From NCBI RefSeq assembly GCF_003286085.1, contig NW_020825326.1, forward strand, positions 1,178,001-1,242,000: DNA of 64,000 bases, written 5' to 3'. Source of the DNA: Drosophila persimilis (lineage: Eukaryota > Arthropoda > Insecta > Diptera > Drosophilidae). This document shows, piece after piece, positions 12,301 through 25,209 of this stretch. Under the pieces are notes generated by a model that ran no database searches, was not told the origin of the DNA, and saw nothing but the letters and a program-made list of their open reading frames with translations. Positions within the stretch are counted from its first letter, which is position 1. The number at the start of each line of letters is the position of its first letter. A program made the translations under genes and the position numbers.

Positions 12301-14400
12301 ATTTAGATACATACATATGTATGTACATATGTATGTGCAATGATATGCATATAATTACAGATGGCCTTTGTATCTTGTTCTTTTCGGTTCCGCATTCCAA
12401 ACTGCGTGGAGAAAAATAAGGGTATTCGGACATTACCTAATTCGACTGAGCTTTTAAACTGAGGAACAACAACCGTGTGACTACACTTGATTCTGATCAA
12501 GAATGTAGAAATCTGTTGCAAATCGGAACACCTCTGAAAAGGGTATACTAGGGGGAGGCAATGAAGCACGACGAGACAACCGAGTTAAATTTACACCAAG
12601 AAAACATACATACACAGATAGAGAAGAGGAGACCGTGAGACGGAGAGCTTAAGATTGGTAGAGAGCGGGCACATGCAATCATTCACGCGACCTCAGCAGC
12701 GAGGCGGCGTCAACGACGGGCAGAAATAAGGCGTCGCGTCAGTTGTCTCGTATTAAGATATCAATCACCGAAAAAATCATTGTCCGGCCGGATGATGAAA
12801 TACACTTGCATATATGTACATATGTACATACATACATACATATGTAATGTGTATACAGTATATGTACATATGTATGTACATACATTACAATATATCGATG
12901 TATGTAAGTATATGTATATGTATTTGCTTACATTTGTATGTATGAATGTGCATGTATAAATATGTATTTATGTACACACATACATATGTACATATGTATA
13001 TTATACGCTGCGCTTCGATGCGGGGGCGATAGATAAAGCACGCCTGCAGAGCGGTGGCAGAGAGAGGGAAGCATACACACACAGAAAATACGCTACATTG
13101 TTAGGCTGGCCATCTCGTTCGCACCCACACAAACCGCCCGAACCGCTGGCCTTGCGAAACGCGCTCGCTTACTCATACGGGGGTTCGTTCTGCTGCTGCT
13201 GCTGCTGCTCTTTAATCTCCAGAGTCGTCGACAGAGACACACTCTCGAGGCAGGCCCCGTTTCGTTTCGTTCGTCTTTTTGTGTGTGCGCGGGCAGAGGC
13301 AGCGGCGGCGGCAGCGGCGGCACAACAAGTTTTTCAACAGAAGCAGCCGGCACACAATGAGAGAGATAGAGCGAGAGGAATACCGAAAAATCCCACACAA
13401 AAATATCTAACTGTTAACCCTCACTATAGTTAGGAGAAAGGGCGACGCACTAACCTCAAAACGAGACTATCCAAAAATCTAATAATACACAGATCGTATA
13501 ATCTCCAAAGCGATCGATAAGGAAATAAATTAACTTTTATGTATATATGTATGTACACACATACATACATACATATGTACATACATATGTACATATGCAT
13601 ATGTACATACATATGTATATGCCTTGAGATCAGTTTTGGAGCGGGGGTGGAGAACTATGAGGGCTCCGAATGGAAAAAAGGTTTTTAGCATTAACCAAAG
13701 CAACCATTTTTATACATATGTACATACATACATATGTATGTATGTAGGTCTCTCTTTCTCTTTCTCTGTCTTCTCTAACTCTTTCCGCTCTCCACCGTGA
13801 ATCTCCCGCTCACCCACTCTAGCTCTCTCTTCTTCTGTGCTGCTTTTCGCACGCTACACTACTCTGTTGCTACTTTTCAATACCCTATAATGGGGGATGC
13901 TATGGTTTTGATCATATTTTTGCAACGCAGAGAACGAGCCATTTTCTACACCATATGTACATATGTATATGTAGTCCACGCTGGGAACCGCCATTAGATC
14001 ACTATATTGTACTTACTTTCTAAAAATGATCTAGCCAAACGATGGACTTTAAATCTGATAAAATCGTATCACTATATTTTATAGTTGCTGTAGGAACGAT
14101 TGGAAAAATTCCGTTGCTTCTAACAATGAAACAAGCTGTACTTTCAGTTGGGTATACACAACTCTTCAAATGTTTATCCAAATCGAAAACCTTTATGAAT
14201 TAATGTGTAAATTTAAGCCTATATATACATATATACACATGTATATACACATAGGTACATGCATAAGTAAATACCTAAAAACAATAGATACATACATATG
14301 TAGATCTGCAAGGGTATCAAATACTTCGGACCCCGAAGCAAGCCCCTGTCTTGGTCGTTTTTTTCGTTAATTCATTATTGAGGCCAATTGAATTTGTGTG
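12301..14400. other. Non-coding, dense TACATATGTA clusters
   Basis: The stretch has unusually dense palindromic TACATATGTA/TACATACATATGTA runs at 12308-12335, 12812-12995, 13540-13620 and 13715-13745. Between them lies GC-richer sequence with GCTGCT/GGCGGC units (13185-13325). No coding gene is supported. Confidence 0.45.
12812..12995. repeat. Cluster of TACATATGTA palindromic microsatellites
   Basis: Repeated TACATATGTACATACATACA-type units with interruptions over about 180 bases. The units are self-complementary. Confidence 0.8.
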
Positions 14401-17400
14401 AAGCAAAGAGGGAGAGGGAGACACCAAGCGTGAGTGTGAAAGAGAGGGAGGGTGGTGGAGAGGGAGAGAGTACCTAGCTAGCAGCGTGCTTGAATGAGTG
14501 ACGAACGGACAGTGGGACAGAACGACGGACAGCCAGTCCGACGTTCGCCTTGCCTGCGCTGCGACGACGACGGCGCCGCGCTGACGAGGGCCTCGCAAGA
14601 GACTATGCAACACGTTTAAATATGCGCCACCGAGGCAGCCGACGGCAAACGAGTGAGCAACGAACGAGACGAACACAAACGACGAAAAAAAAAAAAATAA
14701 ATACATTCACATACACGCACAAACCGGTGTGTTAGTGTGTGTGTGTGTGTGCGTGTTTGTGTATGAGTGTGCAAGCGCTTGTGTACACAAGTAATTTGGA
14801 AGAAGAAGCAGATTATGATGCAGAAGAAGAGAAGCAGAAGCGAAGCATGGAGCAGCTGAGCAAAGCAGAGCAGCGACCGCGGCAGCGGCAGCGGCAGTGG
14901 CAGCAGCAGTAGCATCAGCAGATACGAAGTTTGATGACGTCGTGGGGAATGGCAAAGTCTAACTGTTTCGTCCGCTCGCTTGTTTCGTTTCGTTTCGTTT
15001 CGTTCGTTCTTTCGCCTCGCCGCTTACCTACTCACATCCCTTCCCGCTCTAGACGGCATGCACCCCGCCTCAATACCCCGGCCCCACACTTAATTCTAGC
15101 TCAATATTTCGCTTGCTGTTCGGCATTTATACCCTGTACTCGTGGAGTACAAGTGTATATTCAGCTTAGGCAAATGTACATACATATGTAACAGGCAGGA
15201 GAAAGCATTGGGAGACGAATCGATGTACATATATGTACACACATACATACATACATATGTATGTACATAGATATGAACCCCTAGATCTCGAGAGCTATAG
15301 CAATCAAATTCAAGTTTCATTCGTCAATGAAATAAGCGCCTATCAATACTGTTTCCAATGCCCCTTCCGCATGCATAATTTAAGAAACAACCTGTGCTCC
15401 TCAAAATTTGTATTATGTATATGTACTACACATGCATATGTATGTAATATGAGCATACATATGTATACATTAGATTGAAAACGTAAATAAAACCGTGGTA
15501 CCTACAATTTAAAAGGTGTAGATAGATTCAGCTTTGCCTCGATGATTATTGAAATACTAGTGAATACCTGTCAGATAATATTTTTTTTGATATTATAGTG
15601 TGCAGGCAATTCGGTTTCTCATTTGACTCCATTACAGCTGTAAACCGTATATAAAAACCTTATCCCCATCACCACACAAATGCTTTCCACCGTGTGCCGG
15701 GTATTTCATTGTCGACTACGGTGTTCTCTCTTGTTTTGCTTACATATTTATTGTATGATATTTTGTAGCTTTTTCGCGTCTTTTTATCGATGGGAGTTGT
15801 TGTTTCTGTTTGCATGGGTCAGAAGTTCGTTGCGACGGCTGCCCCTCACGTTGTATGCACTACCATTCGGGGGAGTATGCGCGAGATACTATGTACACAC
15901 ATACATACATACATATGTACATACATATGTGCATACAGATTGTACATAGCTGGAGCAACAGTTGTTCCAACGAACGAAACCCATATGCCCCATGACAAAG
16001 AATGAAGCGCAACAATGCTGAGGGAAAGAGAAAGGTGGTCAAGACGTAATGGAGGGGGGTTACAAGAAGAGATGAAGAGGACGGCAGCACGATGAAGAAG
16101 AGTAGAAGAACACAATGAAGCAGATGATGGAGAATAGTTCAAAGATATCAATTGCATGGAAGAGGTCAGGCAACGAAGGACAATACTAAAGGATAGGTTA
16201 GAAAAAGAGTAGCATGCATACATACATATGTATGTACATAGGTACATACATAAATACATACATACATATGTATGTATTTACACACATGCAAACTTATGCA
16301 TTGTATGATATTTCTTTGCTTTTTCGCATCATTTCATATATTATACATGTGCATGTACATAGCATACATATAGTTTATGTACATATATGTATGTACATAG
16401 TATTATATCTATGGATATGTATGTATGTATGTTACGTTGGCCTTTAATGACAAAATACAAAAAGTAGCTGATGATGATGGATTGTGAACACTAAGAAAAA
16501 AGAAAATGGTGGAAGAAGTGGAAGGAAGGGTGGAAAGCGAAGAAGAGAATGGGAAATAAGAAGATGATATGGAAGTCACAATGCGAAGTATGTACATACA
16601 TATGTATGTATGTATGTATGTATGTATAGATGTACATATTTACATATGTATGTATGTACATATAAATAAAAAGAAACTAATGCGAGTTAGGCCGTCAGAA
16701 AAGGTGCAGCAAAGAGTGGATAAGGAGAACGGATGAGAGCGAAGAAAAATACCGAAATCGGAGGAATTCAGAGGAGAAAAGATGAGATGAGCGGAGAAGA
16801 AATGTTGGGAGAAGATTTCAGTGATATGTAAATATGTATGTATGTACATACATATATAGAAGAAGGGAGAAAGTATAAGGAAAAGATTCATGAGTCTTTG
16901 CTTCCCTTCTTTTCTCTGACTCTTCATTGCTTTCCTTTCCTCTCGCTTTGGATTCTTCGTTGCTCTCTTCCTTTTACTAATTGGGAGAATGGTAGGGAAA
17001 GGAAAGCAAGGAAGAAACGAGTAGGTAGTACACGATGACAACGATGATGAAGCCATGGGCTGGAAAGGCCAGCTGCTGGCAGAAGGGCCTGTCAATCGAG
17101 AGAGTAATGGGTGGATAGGGGACATTGAACAGAGCGCACGCAGTGAGGCCCCGGCCCCGGTCAGGCCGCTGAGAGAGCAGAGCGTCGGCAGAGGCAGAGG
17201 CAGAGACAGAGACAGAGACGGGGAAGGAGAAGGAGAAGGAGAGAGCCAACAACTGCAGCAGAGGCGAATGAAAGTGCATAAAGCAGCTACATAAGTAAAT
17301 GCTCCGTCAGTACATGCATGTGTGTGTATGTGTGTGTGTGTGTTGAAAACTATGTAAGCACGTCTCTTCTTCTTCGATTTCTCGAATTCTCTCTTTTTGC

Positions 17401-18425
17401 AGTTGTTGGTGTTTTTTGTTATTGCATTTGCATAGATTACAATGCCAAGAAATTGATAAGCGAACGATGGGGTGTTCTGATAATGGAGCCATCCATTCGG
17501 CCAACTATCACACACACAACCCCCCTCCCACTCATACCAACACTCACACCAGCAACAGAAAACTTGTAATTAACTGGCAGAAGAGTTGAAAAAGTGGACA
17601 GTGGGCGGTAGCCGGTGGTTTCAGGTGTTGCTGCCAGTGGGGGCGCATTAGCAGAAGCAGAAAGCAAAGTGCATGATGCTGAAGAGAACCGCTCTTCTCT
17701 TAAGCTTAAAGAGGTTTGTGGGGGCTCCAAACGGATGTCCGGCCCACATTGATTGGCCAAGATAGAGAGTGAAGCAAAACGGCAAGCTCTTGGGAGGAAC
17801 GACAGAGGAGAGAACAAGATAAACTAGAGCATTTTCAGATTTCTCTAGACGCTTCCTTATACGGCAAGAGTTATACAAAATTAAAAGATAGATCTTTTAT
17901 TTCCTTCTGAAAAGAATTCAATGAATCCTAGTTACCCTAAGAATGATCATAAGAAGCCATCATTTTCAAATTTATATTTATACACATAGCCCCCTGAGCA
18001 CTCGCTTCGCTCACTCGCGCCGATATGAGCAAAGTGTCGGACGAAGACGACAACCCATAATTTGTTGTAAATATGGGTACATATGTAAATAATTTTTTGT
18101 TCAGAGTAGATCATTACCTACTCATTTTCAAATGTTTCACTTTAAAAATATCCCTTAATAGTTTGAGTTTTCTATCTTCGCAATCATCTTGATGATCTCA
18201 TGACGGTAATCTCTCATATGCAGCCCTGGTCGGGGCGATAAACCATGTTAGCAGCCCTTGTTTGTAGTGGTGCCTATTCGGAAATTCTTCCAGCCCTCCA
18301 CCCGCAGCAACAAACTCCATTCCCCTATCTACCCTGCTCGAGGAACTTTGCCAAAATCTGAGTATTGGCAGGGATGCCCATACCCCGCTTCATCATTGCC
18401 TGATGGACACACACACACACACGTC

Positions 18426-18477
<52 letters not shown>

Positions 18478-20460
18478 GAGTGAGGATAGAAAGAGACACC
18501 CACCCACCACCACACACAGACACAGTCAAGCACACGCATGCATGGACATGTTTAGGCATGTTTACATAGCAAAGCGTGCCCCAAACGGGGCCTCGCTCAG
18601 CGTTCGCTTTTCTCTGCTCTTCGCTCGGGAATGACACTCGTCTGCAGCGACAGCGACGCAATAGCCTTATCTGTGTGAATGCGTGAGAACACCCATACCA
18701 CTCCATGTATATATTCGTACATACATATATATGTATGTATGTATATATATAAATACATATATATATTATTATGTACTACATAGGTACATATATATGTGCT
18801 GTATACATGTGCATGTGTTGGGAGAACCGGCTGAAGAATATTCAAATTCGACAAATTACGCCAATGTATGACCGTGGGCCCCGAGAACAGCTGACTAACT
18901 AGGAAAGATTTCATTTTAAGTACCCCTTTAATTCAAAGTACCTCAAAAAAGACCAAGATTTAAACCAAAAAGCTGAGCTTAAGCGAAGAACCTGAGTACA
19001 TATGTACTTATGTAAGTATGTATGTATGTATGTACAAACGTAGAGAGTGGCCCTGGAGCAGGGCCCTCGGCTAATTAAATGTTTCTCTTTCTACATACAT
19101 AGTACTTCTTTTGGGTAAATGCTTACAGCAGAGCGACCTTTTCTGAGCTGCGCAGCCAACACGTACACAGCTAACCTTACATTCAAACACAGCTACACCT
19201 ACACCTACACATACACATACACAAACACACAAATATTATGTATATATACATATACATACATATGTATGTATACAGACCCAGCTGACACGAAGCGGCATTC
19301 GTAGGTTGCTTTTGCAGTGGTCTTCGCTGGTCCCCGACCTGAAGCGGGGCCTTTCTTGGCCTGGCCTTAGCGCGCGAATACCAAAAACTTCTTGCATTCA
19401 CCCACGCGGCCGACAGAAAGGGATGGGGCCACAGGGAGATGGAGCCAGAGAGAGTGTTAGAGGAGTGAAAGAGATAAAGAGAGTGAGACAGAATACCAGT
19501 CGGGCCATCAAACGCTTAGCAGCAGGGATTGTGTGGTGCCGAACGGGAGGGGAAGGCTAACCGCGGCTTGGTGTTGCCAAAAATAGAGACGACCCGCCCC
19601 GCCCTCCCATCCTATAATAACGAACCCCCCACTCAACGCAAATCGCCTCCACCAACACCACGTCCTCTACCACATGGCTCTGACCCAAGCAAGCGTGCGA
19701 CGTTTGTCCGTAGCTCTCTTCTAGCTGTTCTTCTATGCGAGTGTATGTGTGTTTTTGTGTGTGTGTGTCGGTGTGTGTGTGTGCCGGAGGAGTGAGATGC
19801 GGGGGCTCTTATACATAGCCTAGGCTTTCCTTGCACAGTGGTGGCATGTGGGTTCGTAAAAACGAATGAAAAGAGCGGAATTTTTAAGTTTAGTTCGGAT
19901 TAGAAACTTTGCTATCACTATATATGAGAGTAGTACATGCATACTACAGTTAAACTTAAATAGCTCGAGCTTCCGTAGCTTGAATTTTCTAATTATTCAC
20001 GGAACTGGGGTGGCAACAGCATTTAGGGAGCACATTACGTCCAACTGTGTTAGCCGACATCTCCATAAATCGAACGTTTTCTTTGGATAATAGTGTTTTG
20101 ACTTATGGAAGTTCGACTGTAGTTAAAAATATCTTAACGTTTGGTTGCAAAAAATACAAAAACTCGGGTTTATGGCCGATGGTGACGCTTCCGTAGTGAT
20201 AGTTCTCTGATCTTGAATAAACTGCATTTTAAGGGTGAGCTGTATTTTGAAGAGTTTCCAATCTGCACCAAAATTCAGAGCGAGAGATGTTAACGAGAAA
20301 AAAAAACAAAAATATAAAAATATAATATTTACACATACATACTATAGTGATAGGTTATACTGTAGGTGTAAGATTGAGTATAAATGTCCGACTTAAGTTC
20401 AAGGATATCTACATACATATGTATGTACATGCATATATGTATATGTATGGACAATATATT
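14401..20460. other. Non-coding upstream region, simple repeats only
   Basis: Purine-rich and pyrimidine-rich blocks, (GT)n at 14733-14755, (GCGGCA)n-like units at 14876-14910, TACATA/TATGTA clusters (15170-15265, 15890-15935, 16210-16280, 16590-16660, 18715-18800, 19015-19035, 19240-19275) and a long (AG)n run fill this stretch. A 291-codon minus-strand frame at 16640-17515 consists of repeat-derived Ser/Pro/Leu and His/Thr runs and is not taken as a gene. Promoter, enhancer or 5' UTR functions are possible but not readable here. Confidence 0.4.
18429..18474. repeat. (AG)n microsatellite, about 23 units
   Basis: An uninterrupted AG run preceded by a short (AC)n. GA runs of this kind bind GAGA factor and CLAMP in Drosophila and resemble the core of MSL entry sites. 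No such role is shown here. Confidence 0.9.
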
Positions 20461-22271
20461 CATATGAACATCCGATGCGAGCCACTGTAGGTGTAACATC
20501 TAGCCAGTGCTCTGCTCTGCCCGTCGTCGCATTTGGCGATGCCGCTTAGAGCTAGACGATACAGTAGATGGGGGTGGGTAGTAGAAGGAGAGCAAGGAGT
20601 AGCTGCCGAAGAGCGGTGAGGGGAGCCAGAAGAAATGCGCAACGTGACTCAAGGTGTCTGTTTGGAGAGGGAGATTTGCCGAAGGAACCGAACATGGAGA
20701 GCAAACGGAGAAACAGAAGAGGGAGCAGCAGCAGCAGCAGCAGCAATTCGGCAAAATGTTCGTTCGTTCCGTTGCATGCCTTCGGTGGCTGTTGCAGCAG
20801 CAGCAGCGTCCGTCTGCTTTTGCTCTATGTATTTTTGTATTTTTTATTCTTTTTACTTTATATTCGTACGAATCGTATACACACGTATCTATGTATGTAT
20901 GAATGTGCATACATATATGTAGATACATACATATTTCAAAGCATACACACAAAGCTGCTGCGCTGCACTGTCGCTGCCGCTGCCTCAGTCTCAGTCTCAG
21001 TCACAGTCACAGCTGACGTCAACGCCGCAGTCCCTCCCGCTAAAAGCGCTGTCTCACAAACTGTGTCTCTCTCCGTCTCTCGTTCTGTGTGTGTGTGTGT
21101 GTGTGTCGTACACATTTTTCAGTTGACTTCGTTGAAATAATTTTCGTAACAACGATCACACTCGTTTGTTTATTGCGAAGACGGGAGGACGTCGTCGTCG
21201 TGGCACTCGTACAGTCCGCAGAGTGAGAGAGCGAAACGCAAACGCGAAAAAATCAGCAGCCGCCGCAGCACAATAGTAGTGTTATTTTGTTACCTTTTTT
21301 TTGGTTTTTTAAATACCAAATCGCGTCACCCTTGCCTATCACGTCTCTGTGTGTGTGACAACCCACATAGAATTGTTACACCTTGAAGTGAATAAATATT
21401 GCAAAATAACAACGAATGTTTGAGCGGATCATTCAGAAAATTGGTTAAAGTTTTTTTTGTTTTTTGTAACCAACCTGAAGTCAAATCATCGTAAATCATG
21501 CAACAAATGCAACAAAAGCAGCAGCAACAGCAGAAGTTACAGTTTGTTTTGTGTAAGAGTGAGCAGTGATACAAGATATATATGATAAATGTATGTAGAC
21601 AGTTGCATGTGCCTAAATTTGTGTGCATATGTGTGTAGAGATTGCAAATTGAAAGAAAAATGCAACCAAAATTGCAACAAACAAGAAGCACCAACAATTA
21701 CAACGGCAAAAGCACCACAAACAACATAAAATACCAGCAACAACAAAAACTGCCAAAAGTGCGCGCGCGAAAGAAACAGCACGACACACACACACACACA
21801 TACACATACACACACAACGGGAGAGCGAGATTGAGAGAGAAACACAAAAAAACATCACGTTTCAGACGTTTGCTTGTTTGTGTGCGTGTCCAGTGTGGCC
21901 ATATCTGTGTCAACTGTGTGCGCTGAAGAGAGAGAGAGAGTGAGGGAGAGCGCGCATGCCGGCCGCCCCTCTCTCCAGCGTGTGCAAGTGCCTGTGCGTG
22001 TGTGTGTTTTTTATTCATTTTTTTTTTTAACAAAACGTCATCAACTGAGTTTGTGTGTGGCAGAGAGAGTGCTGTTTTTTTGAAATCATTTTTAACAGAA
22101 TAACCTTTTCTGATTCTTCCTTTAGCCACTGGGCGGAAATAAAAACAAACCCAATAATATCCCTTTACAAAAAAAACCAAAGAACGTGTGATTCAGTGAG
22201 AAAGAGAGCAACGCCGCCACAAGGGGAGAGAGAGATCAAAGAGATAACAGAGAGCGTGCCACATCCGCGTC
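20461..22271 (+). promoter_or_regulatory. Probable promoter/5' UTR region of the gene at 22272
   Basis: The stretch just upstream of the start codon is rich in CAG/CAA, AG and GT repeats, as is common for Drosophila 5' UTRs. TTTTTCAGTTGACTTC near 21115-21130 fits the Drosophila initiator consensus, but no clear downstream promoter element follows, so the transcription start is unresolved. A pyrimidine tract and TTCCTTTAG at about 22117-22125 could be a splice acceptor within the 5' UTR. Short open frames here are repeat-derived. Confidence 0.35.
21086..21106. repeat. (GT)n microsatellite
   Basis: A run of GT dinucleotides in the presumed 5' region of the gene. Confidence 0.85.
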
Positions 22272-23891
22272 ATGTCGGACGAGGATGTGCAGATCACTAG
22301 CGTCGTGGACGCCAACGGTCAATCACTGCCACTGCAAGGCAGTAGCCTGGGCGGAGCTCCTGGTACCGTAAAGCAGGAGCGTGCTGACGATGCCGAAATC
22401 CGGGAGCTGGCCGCCAAAATGAAGGAGCAGCAGAAGCACCAGGCCGCCCAGCTGGCCAGCCGCCAGGCCATGCAGCAATCCAATGGTGCCGGCTCTGGCG
22501 GTGGGGCCATGCAGCCGCCCATCACCAACGGCAATGGACAGACGAACATCATGAGCTACTTGTCACGCCACCAGAAGCTTCCCAACGGTACCATGCAGGT
22601 GGTGCCCGCCCTGGCCCCTAACGGACAGCGGGCCAACGGGTCGGTGCTGATACAAAATCAGGCCGTTGGCGCAGGCGCAGGTGGAGGAGAAGGCGCTGAG
22701 AAGAAATCATCCGCGGGTGGGCCCTGCGACGAGGAGTCGATCATGGGTCGCTTTGGGTGGGCACAGTTCGGCAAAGTCTCCATACCGTACATCTACCGGC
22801 AGACGGAGAAGTACTGCTCGGTGCGGATGATCGAGCTGAAGCTCCTCGGCAAGTACCTCAACTGTTTGCATCCAGACATCTACTCCAGTTGCACGTGCGT
22901 GCGCAGCTACTATATCACAGACTCCGAGGCGCGCCTCTTCATTGAGGTGAACCACAAGCACTGCGATGGCGAGTTTGGACGCGACATATTCACCCAAAAG
23001 GATCTGGTGGTGCGGCTAGGTGACGCTTCCAAGTTCTTCCAGTTCCTGGACATCTGCTACCGGAAGCTGGTTACCGGCAGCAAGACGCCCTCGGAGAAGT
23101 GCGGCTTCATCCGGATCAACAAGGAGTCAGTCGTCCCGTACACGGTGCGCAACAACCAGCAGGTGGTGCCGCTCTTTTACTTCGAGGGCGAGACGGAGAA
23201 CCTCAAGACCAAGGCCGAGCTGCTCAACGGCTGGGACCTGGCCTACCTGAAATTCTGCTGCAAGGTCCAGGGCATTCGTAACGAGCTCTTCTCCAGCGAG
23301 AACGTCGCCGTCATCTCGCTAACGGACATCAAAAGCTACTTCCCCAATGGAACGGAATTCGAAGACTACTGGCCTAGCAAGGTGGTCGACTCCAACCTGC
23401 TCATTGGCAATCGGGCCAACGTAAACAACTCGGTCAATTGGACCCGCCAGCCCTCCGCACCGCCCCCAAAGATCACGACCACTGTGAGCACCAACCCCTC
23501 CAGCAACGCCGGCACTGCCGGCAGCAACTCCACTAACAGCGGCGCCAGCGTCGGTGGTAGCGGCGGGGGCGGTGGTGTGGGCGTACAAAAGTCCCAGCAG
23601 TCCCAGCAACACAACACAGCTGCCGCCGCACAGCATCTAATAAAGCAGCGCGCTGCGGCGGCGGCCAACGCCAATGGCGTCTCAAATACAAGTGGCTTCG
23701 GCGCATCGCAGGCAGCGGCGGCAGCAGCGGCCGCCTTCAATACTCAAGCTGTTGCAGCGGCGGCCTCGGCAGCGATGATGCAGCAGACAGCGGGCAGCAA
23801 CCGCATGCTCTCGCAGGCGACGGTCCAGGCGCTGGCAAGTAGCGGCTGGATGTCGGGGCAGAGTAACCTGCAGCTGCACGCCCAAATGATG
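22272..23891 (+). CDS. Exon 1 of a 1439-aa putative nuclear regulator (unnamed)
   Basis: First coding exon, 540 codons. The start (MSDEDVQITS) is supported by an in-frame TAA at 22245, 24 bases upstream. Residues about 158-386 form a dense, non-repetitive block rich in Cys, Tyr and Phe (for example FGWAQFGKVSIPYIYRQTEK and YFPNGTEFEDYWP). It looks like a folded domain and has uniformly G/C-ending codons. Before it lies a Gln/Ala-rich acidic-to-neutral segment. After it comes a Ser/Thr/Asn/Gly linker and then Ala- and Gln-rich tracts (about 405-540). The exon ends at a good donor, ATG|GTGAGT, in phase 0; read past the donor, the frame stops at 24029. I do not recognise the family. A nuclear, transcription- or chromatin-related role is inferred from composition and the basic C-terminus only. 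Confidence 0.9.
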
Positions 23892-23999
23892 GTGAGTACC
23901 CATTATGTACCGAGTAACCCTCTGAACCTTTATTCGATCAGCCCCCTAAGTCGTTTTGGCGACCATGGTAAATCGGAAAGACATCGGAAGAAGAGGTGG

Positions 24000-24100
24000 A
24001 GAACTATCGATAGTGGGCGCCCTCAATAGTGGATGACAGTAATTTCAAAACCATAAATATTGTTCGATAGTACCATCGGTAGTGGTCGATAGTCTTAATA
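24000..24100. repeat. TCGATAGT-type short repeat cluster, left
   Basis: ACTATCGATAGTG, TTCGATAGTACC, ATCGGTAGTGG and TCGATAGTC occur within 100 bases. A matching cluster lies at 25215-25275 on the other side of the hAT relic. TATCGATA is also the DREF-binding core. Confidence 0.7.
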
Positions 24101-24184
24101 AAAAATGTAGTGCTTTTAAACGTGTAAAAAAGTGCTTGATTTGATGCTAATAGAATTATTACAATTCTTAATGCAGTAGGCGGT

Positions 24185-24535
24185 CCACAATTTTAAAGAT
24201 ACCAGAAAACCAAAAACGCAGTATCGTAGAGAATTACGATATTCTCTAGACTGCAGAATCTGAACCAGATCATATCATTATTATAGCCGGTTTTGCCTAT
24301 CGCAAAAAGTAAGCGCCTAGATCTCAGAGAGTATAACAGCTAGAGCAACCAAATTTGGTATCCACACGCGCCCGACGACACGTTCTGTCGTCTCTCGTTT
24401 TCTGTCTCTCTCGCACACACTCTTTGTCGTGCAATGTTAGCGCCGTCTGCCGGAGGAGAGCCATACGGACTAAGTATCGGCTATAAATGTAGAGTTGCGG
24501 TCGCGGCAGCAACTAACAACGTTGCAACAAGGGGA
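24185..24535 (-). mobile_element. DINE-1/Helentron-like fragment, 5' part, reverse
   Basis: Inverse copies of the element's landmarks occur in order: TTATTATAGCC, CGCCTAGATCTCAGAGAG, CAACCAAATTTGGTATCC, CTCTCTCGCACACACTCTTT, GCCGTCTGCCGGAGGAGAGC and AGTTGCGGTCGCGGCAGCAA. The terminal GTTCCCCCTC is degraded to GTTGCAACAAGG. Confidence 0.8.
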
Positions 24536-24539
24536 TCCT

Positions 24540-25190
24540 TGTTTTATTCTTGGATTCTGTTTTATGGTTTTATTGTAGCCAAAGATTTTGCCCTCCCTTG
24601 CTGAAAACTCTTTCAGACTCCAAAGTCGTAGCTGGGATGCATAAATATTAAAACATCAATGATATTAATAATGGAAAGTCTGTTTGGTTGACCTGCAATT
24701 AAATGCAAGGCGTACCAAGATGTCAATGTATCCTTTAAGGATGAGTGACTTGTTGCATCTTTCAGTTTTCTTGCGGCAAAGAATATAGTTAATTTTGCCA
24801 AAGTTTCTTTAAAGAGATTGGCCATCATGACGGATCTCAACTGTGTCCGGCTGGAAAAATTGTATCGTGGATCCATACGTTGGGAATATTTGATAAAGCC
24901 TTCGTTCTCAACGATACTAAAGGGCTGTACATATTTTGCAACCATCTCTGTTAAAACTATCAATATATAAATAACAGCTCTTTTAAAGTACGAGTCCATT
25001 GACCGCATACTCGATCTGCAACTGCTGCTTGTAGATGCAATGTTTTCGCTGTCATCACAAGCATCTGCAGCTGGTAAGCCGGAATCGGGAGTATGGCTTC
25101 TCAAATCCGAGTGGAACCTTTCTAGTGGGCTCTACTGGTCTTGGACTCTATGTCGCAACTTAGTCCCTTGGTGATTTCGTGTCATGCCAC
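24540..25190 (-). pseudogene. hAT-family transposase relic
   Basis: The minus-strand frame 25104-24613 (163 codons) contains a block like VAKYVQPFSIVENEGFIKYS followed by RMDPRYNFSSR. This is the characteristic early region of hAT transposases, where QPFSIVE and DPRY are hallmark words. The DDE catalytic part and dimerisation domain are missing or scrambled. It sits inside intron 1 of the host gene on the opposite strand, flanked by TCGATAGT clusters that could be its subterminal repeats. Confidence 0.8.
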
Positions 25191-25209
25191 TTTCGTACAC
25201 TATTGAGAC

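Noticed and set aside
16640..17515. 291-codon minus-strand open frame
   Set aside because: It consists of Thr/His, Ser/Pro/Leu and Lys/Arg runs produced by AC, GAGACAGA and purine repeats. It has no domain or coding-type codon bias, and stop-poor simple repeats explain its length.
20568..21140. 190-codon plus frame upstream of the gene
   Set aside because: Ser and Val/Cys runs come from CAGCAG and GTGTGT repeats. It has no conserved block, and overlapping frames on both strands are equally open.
21698..22180. 160-codon minus-strand frame in the presumed 5' UTR
   Set aside because: Driven by AC and AG microsatellites and a T-rich stretch; it runs antisense to the presumed 5' UTR of the host gene and shows no domain.
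23892..24029. Continuation of exon 1 past the donor to TGA-like stop at 24029
   Set aside because: The sequence changes character at a strong GTGAGT donor, and exon 2 restores frame and style. An intron-retention isoform cannot be excluded but is not supported.
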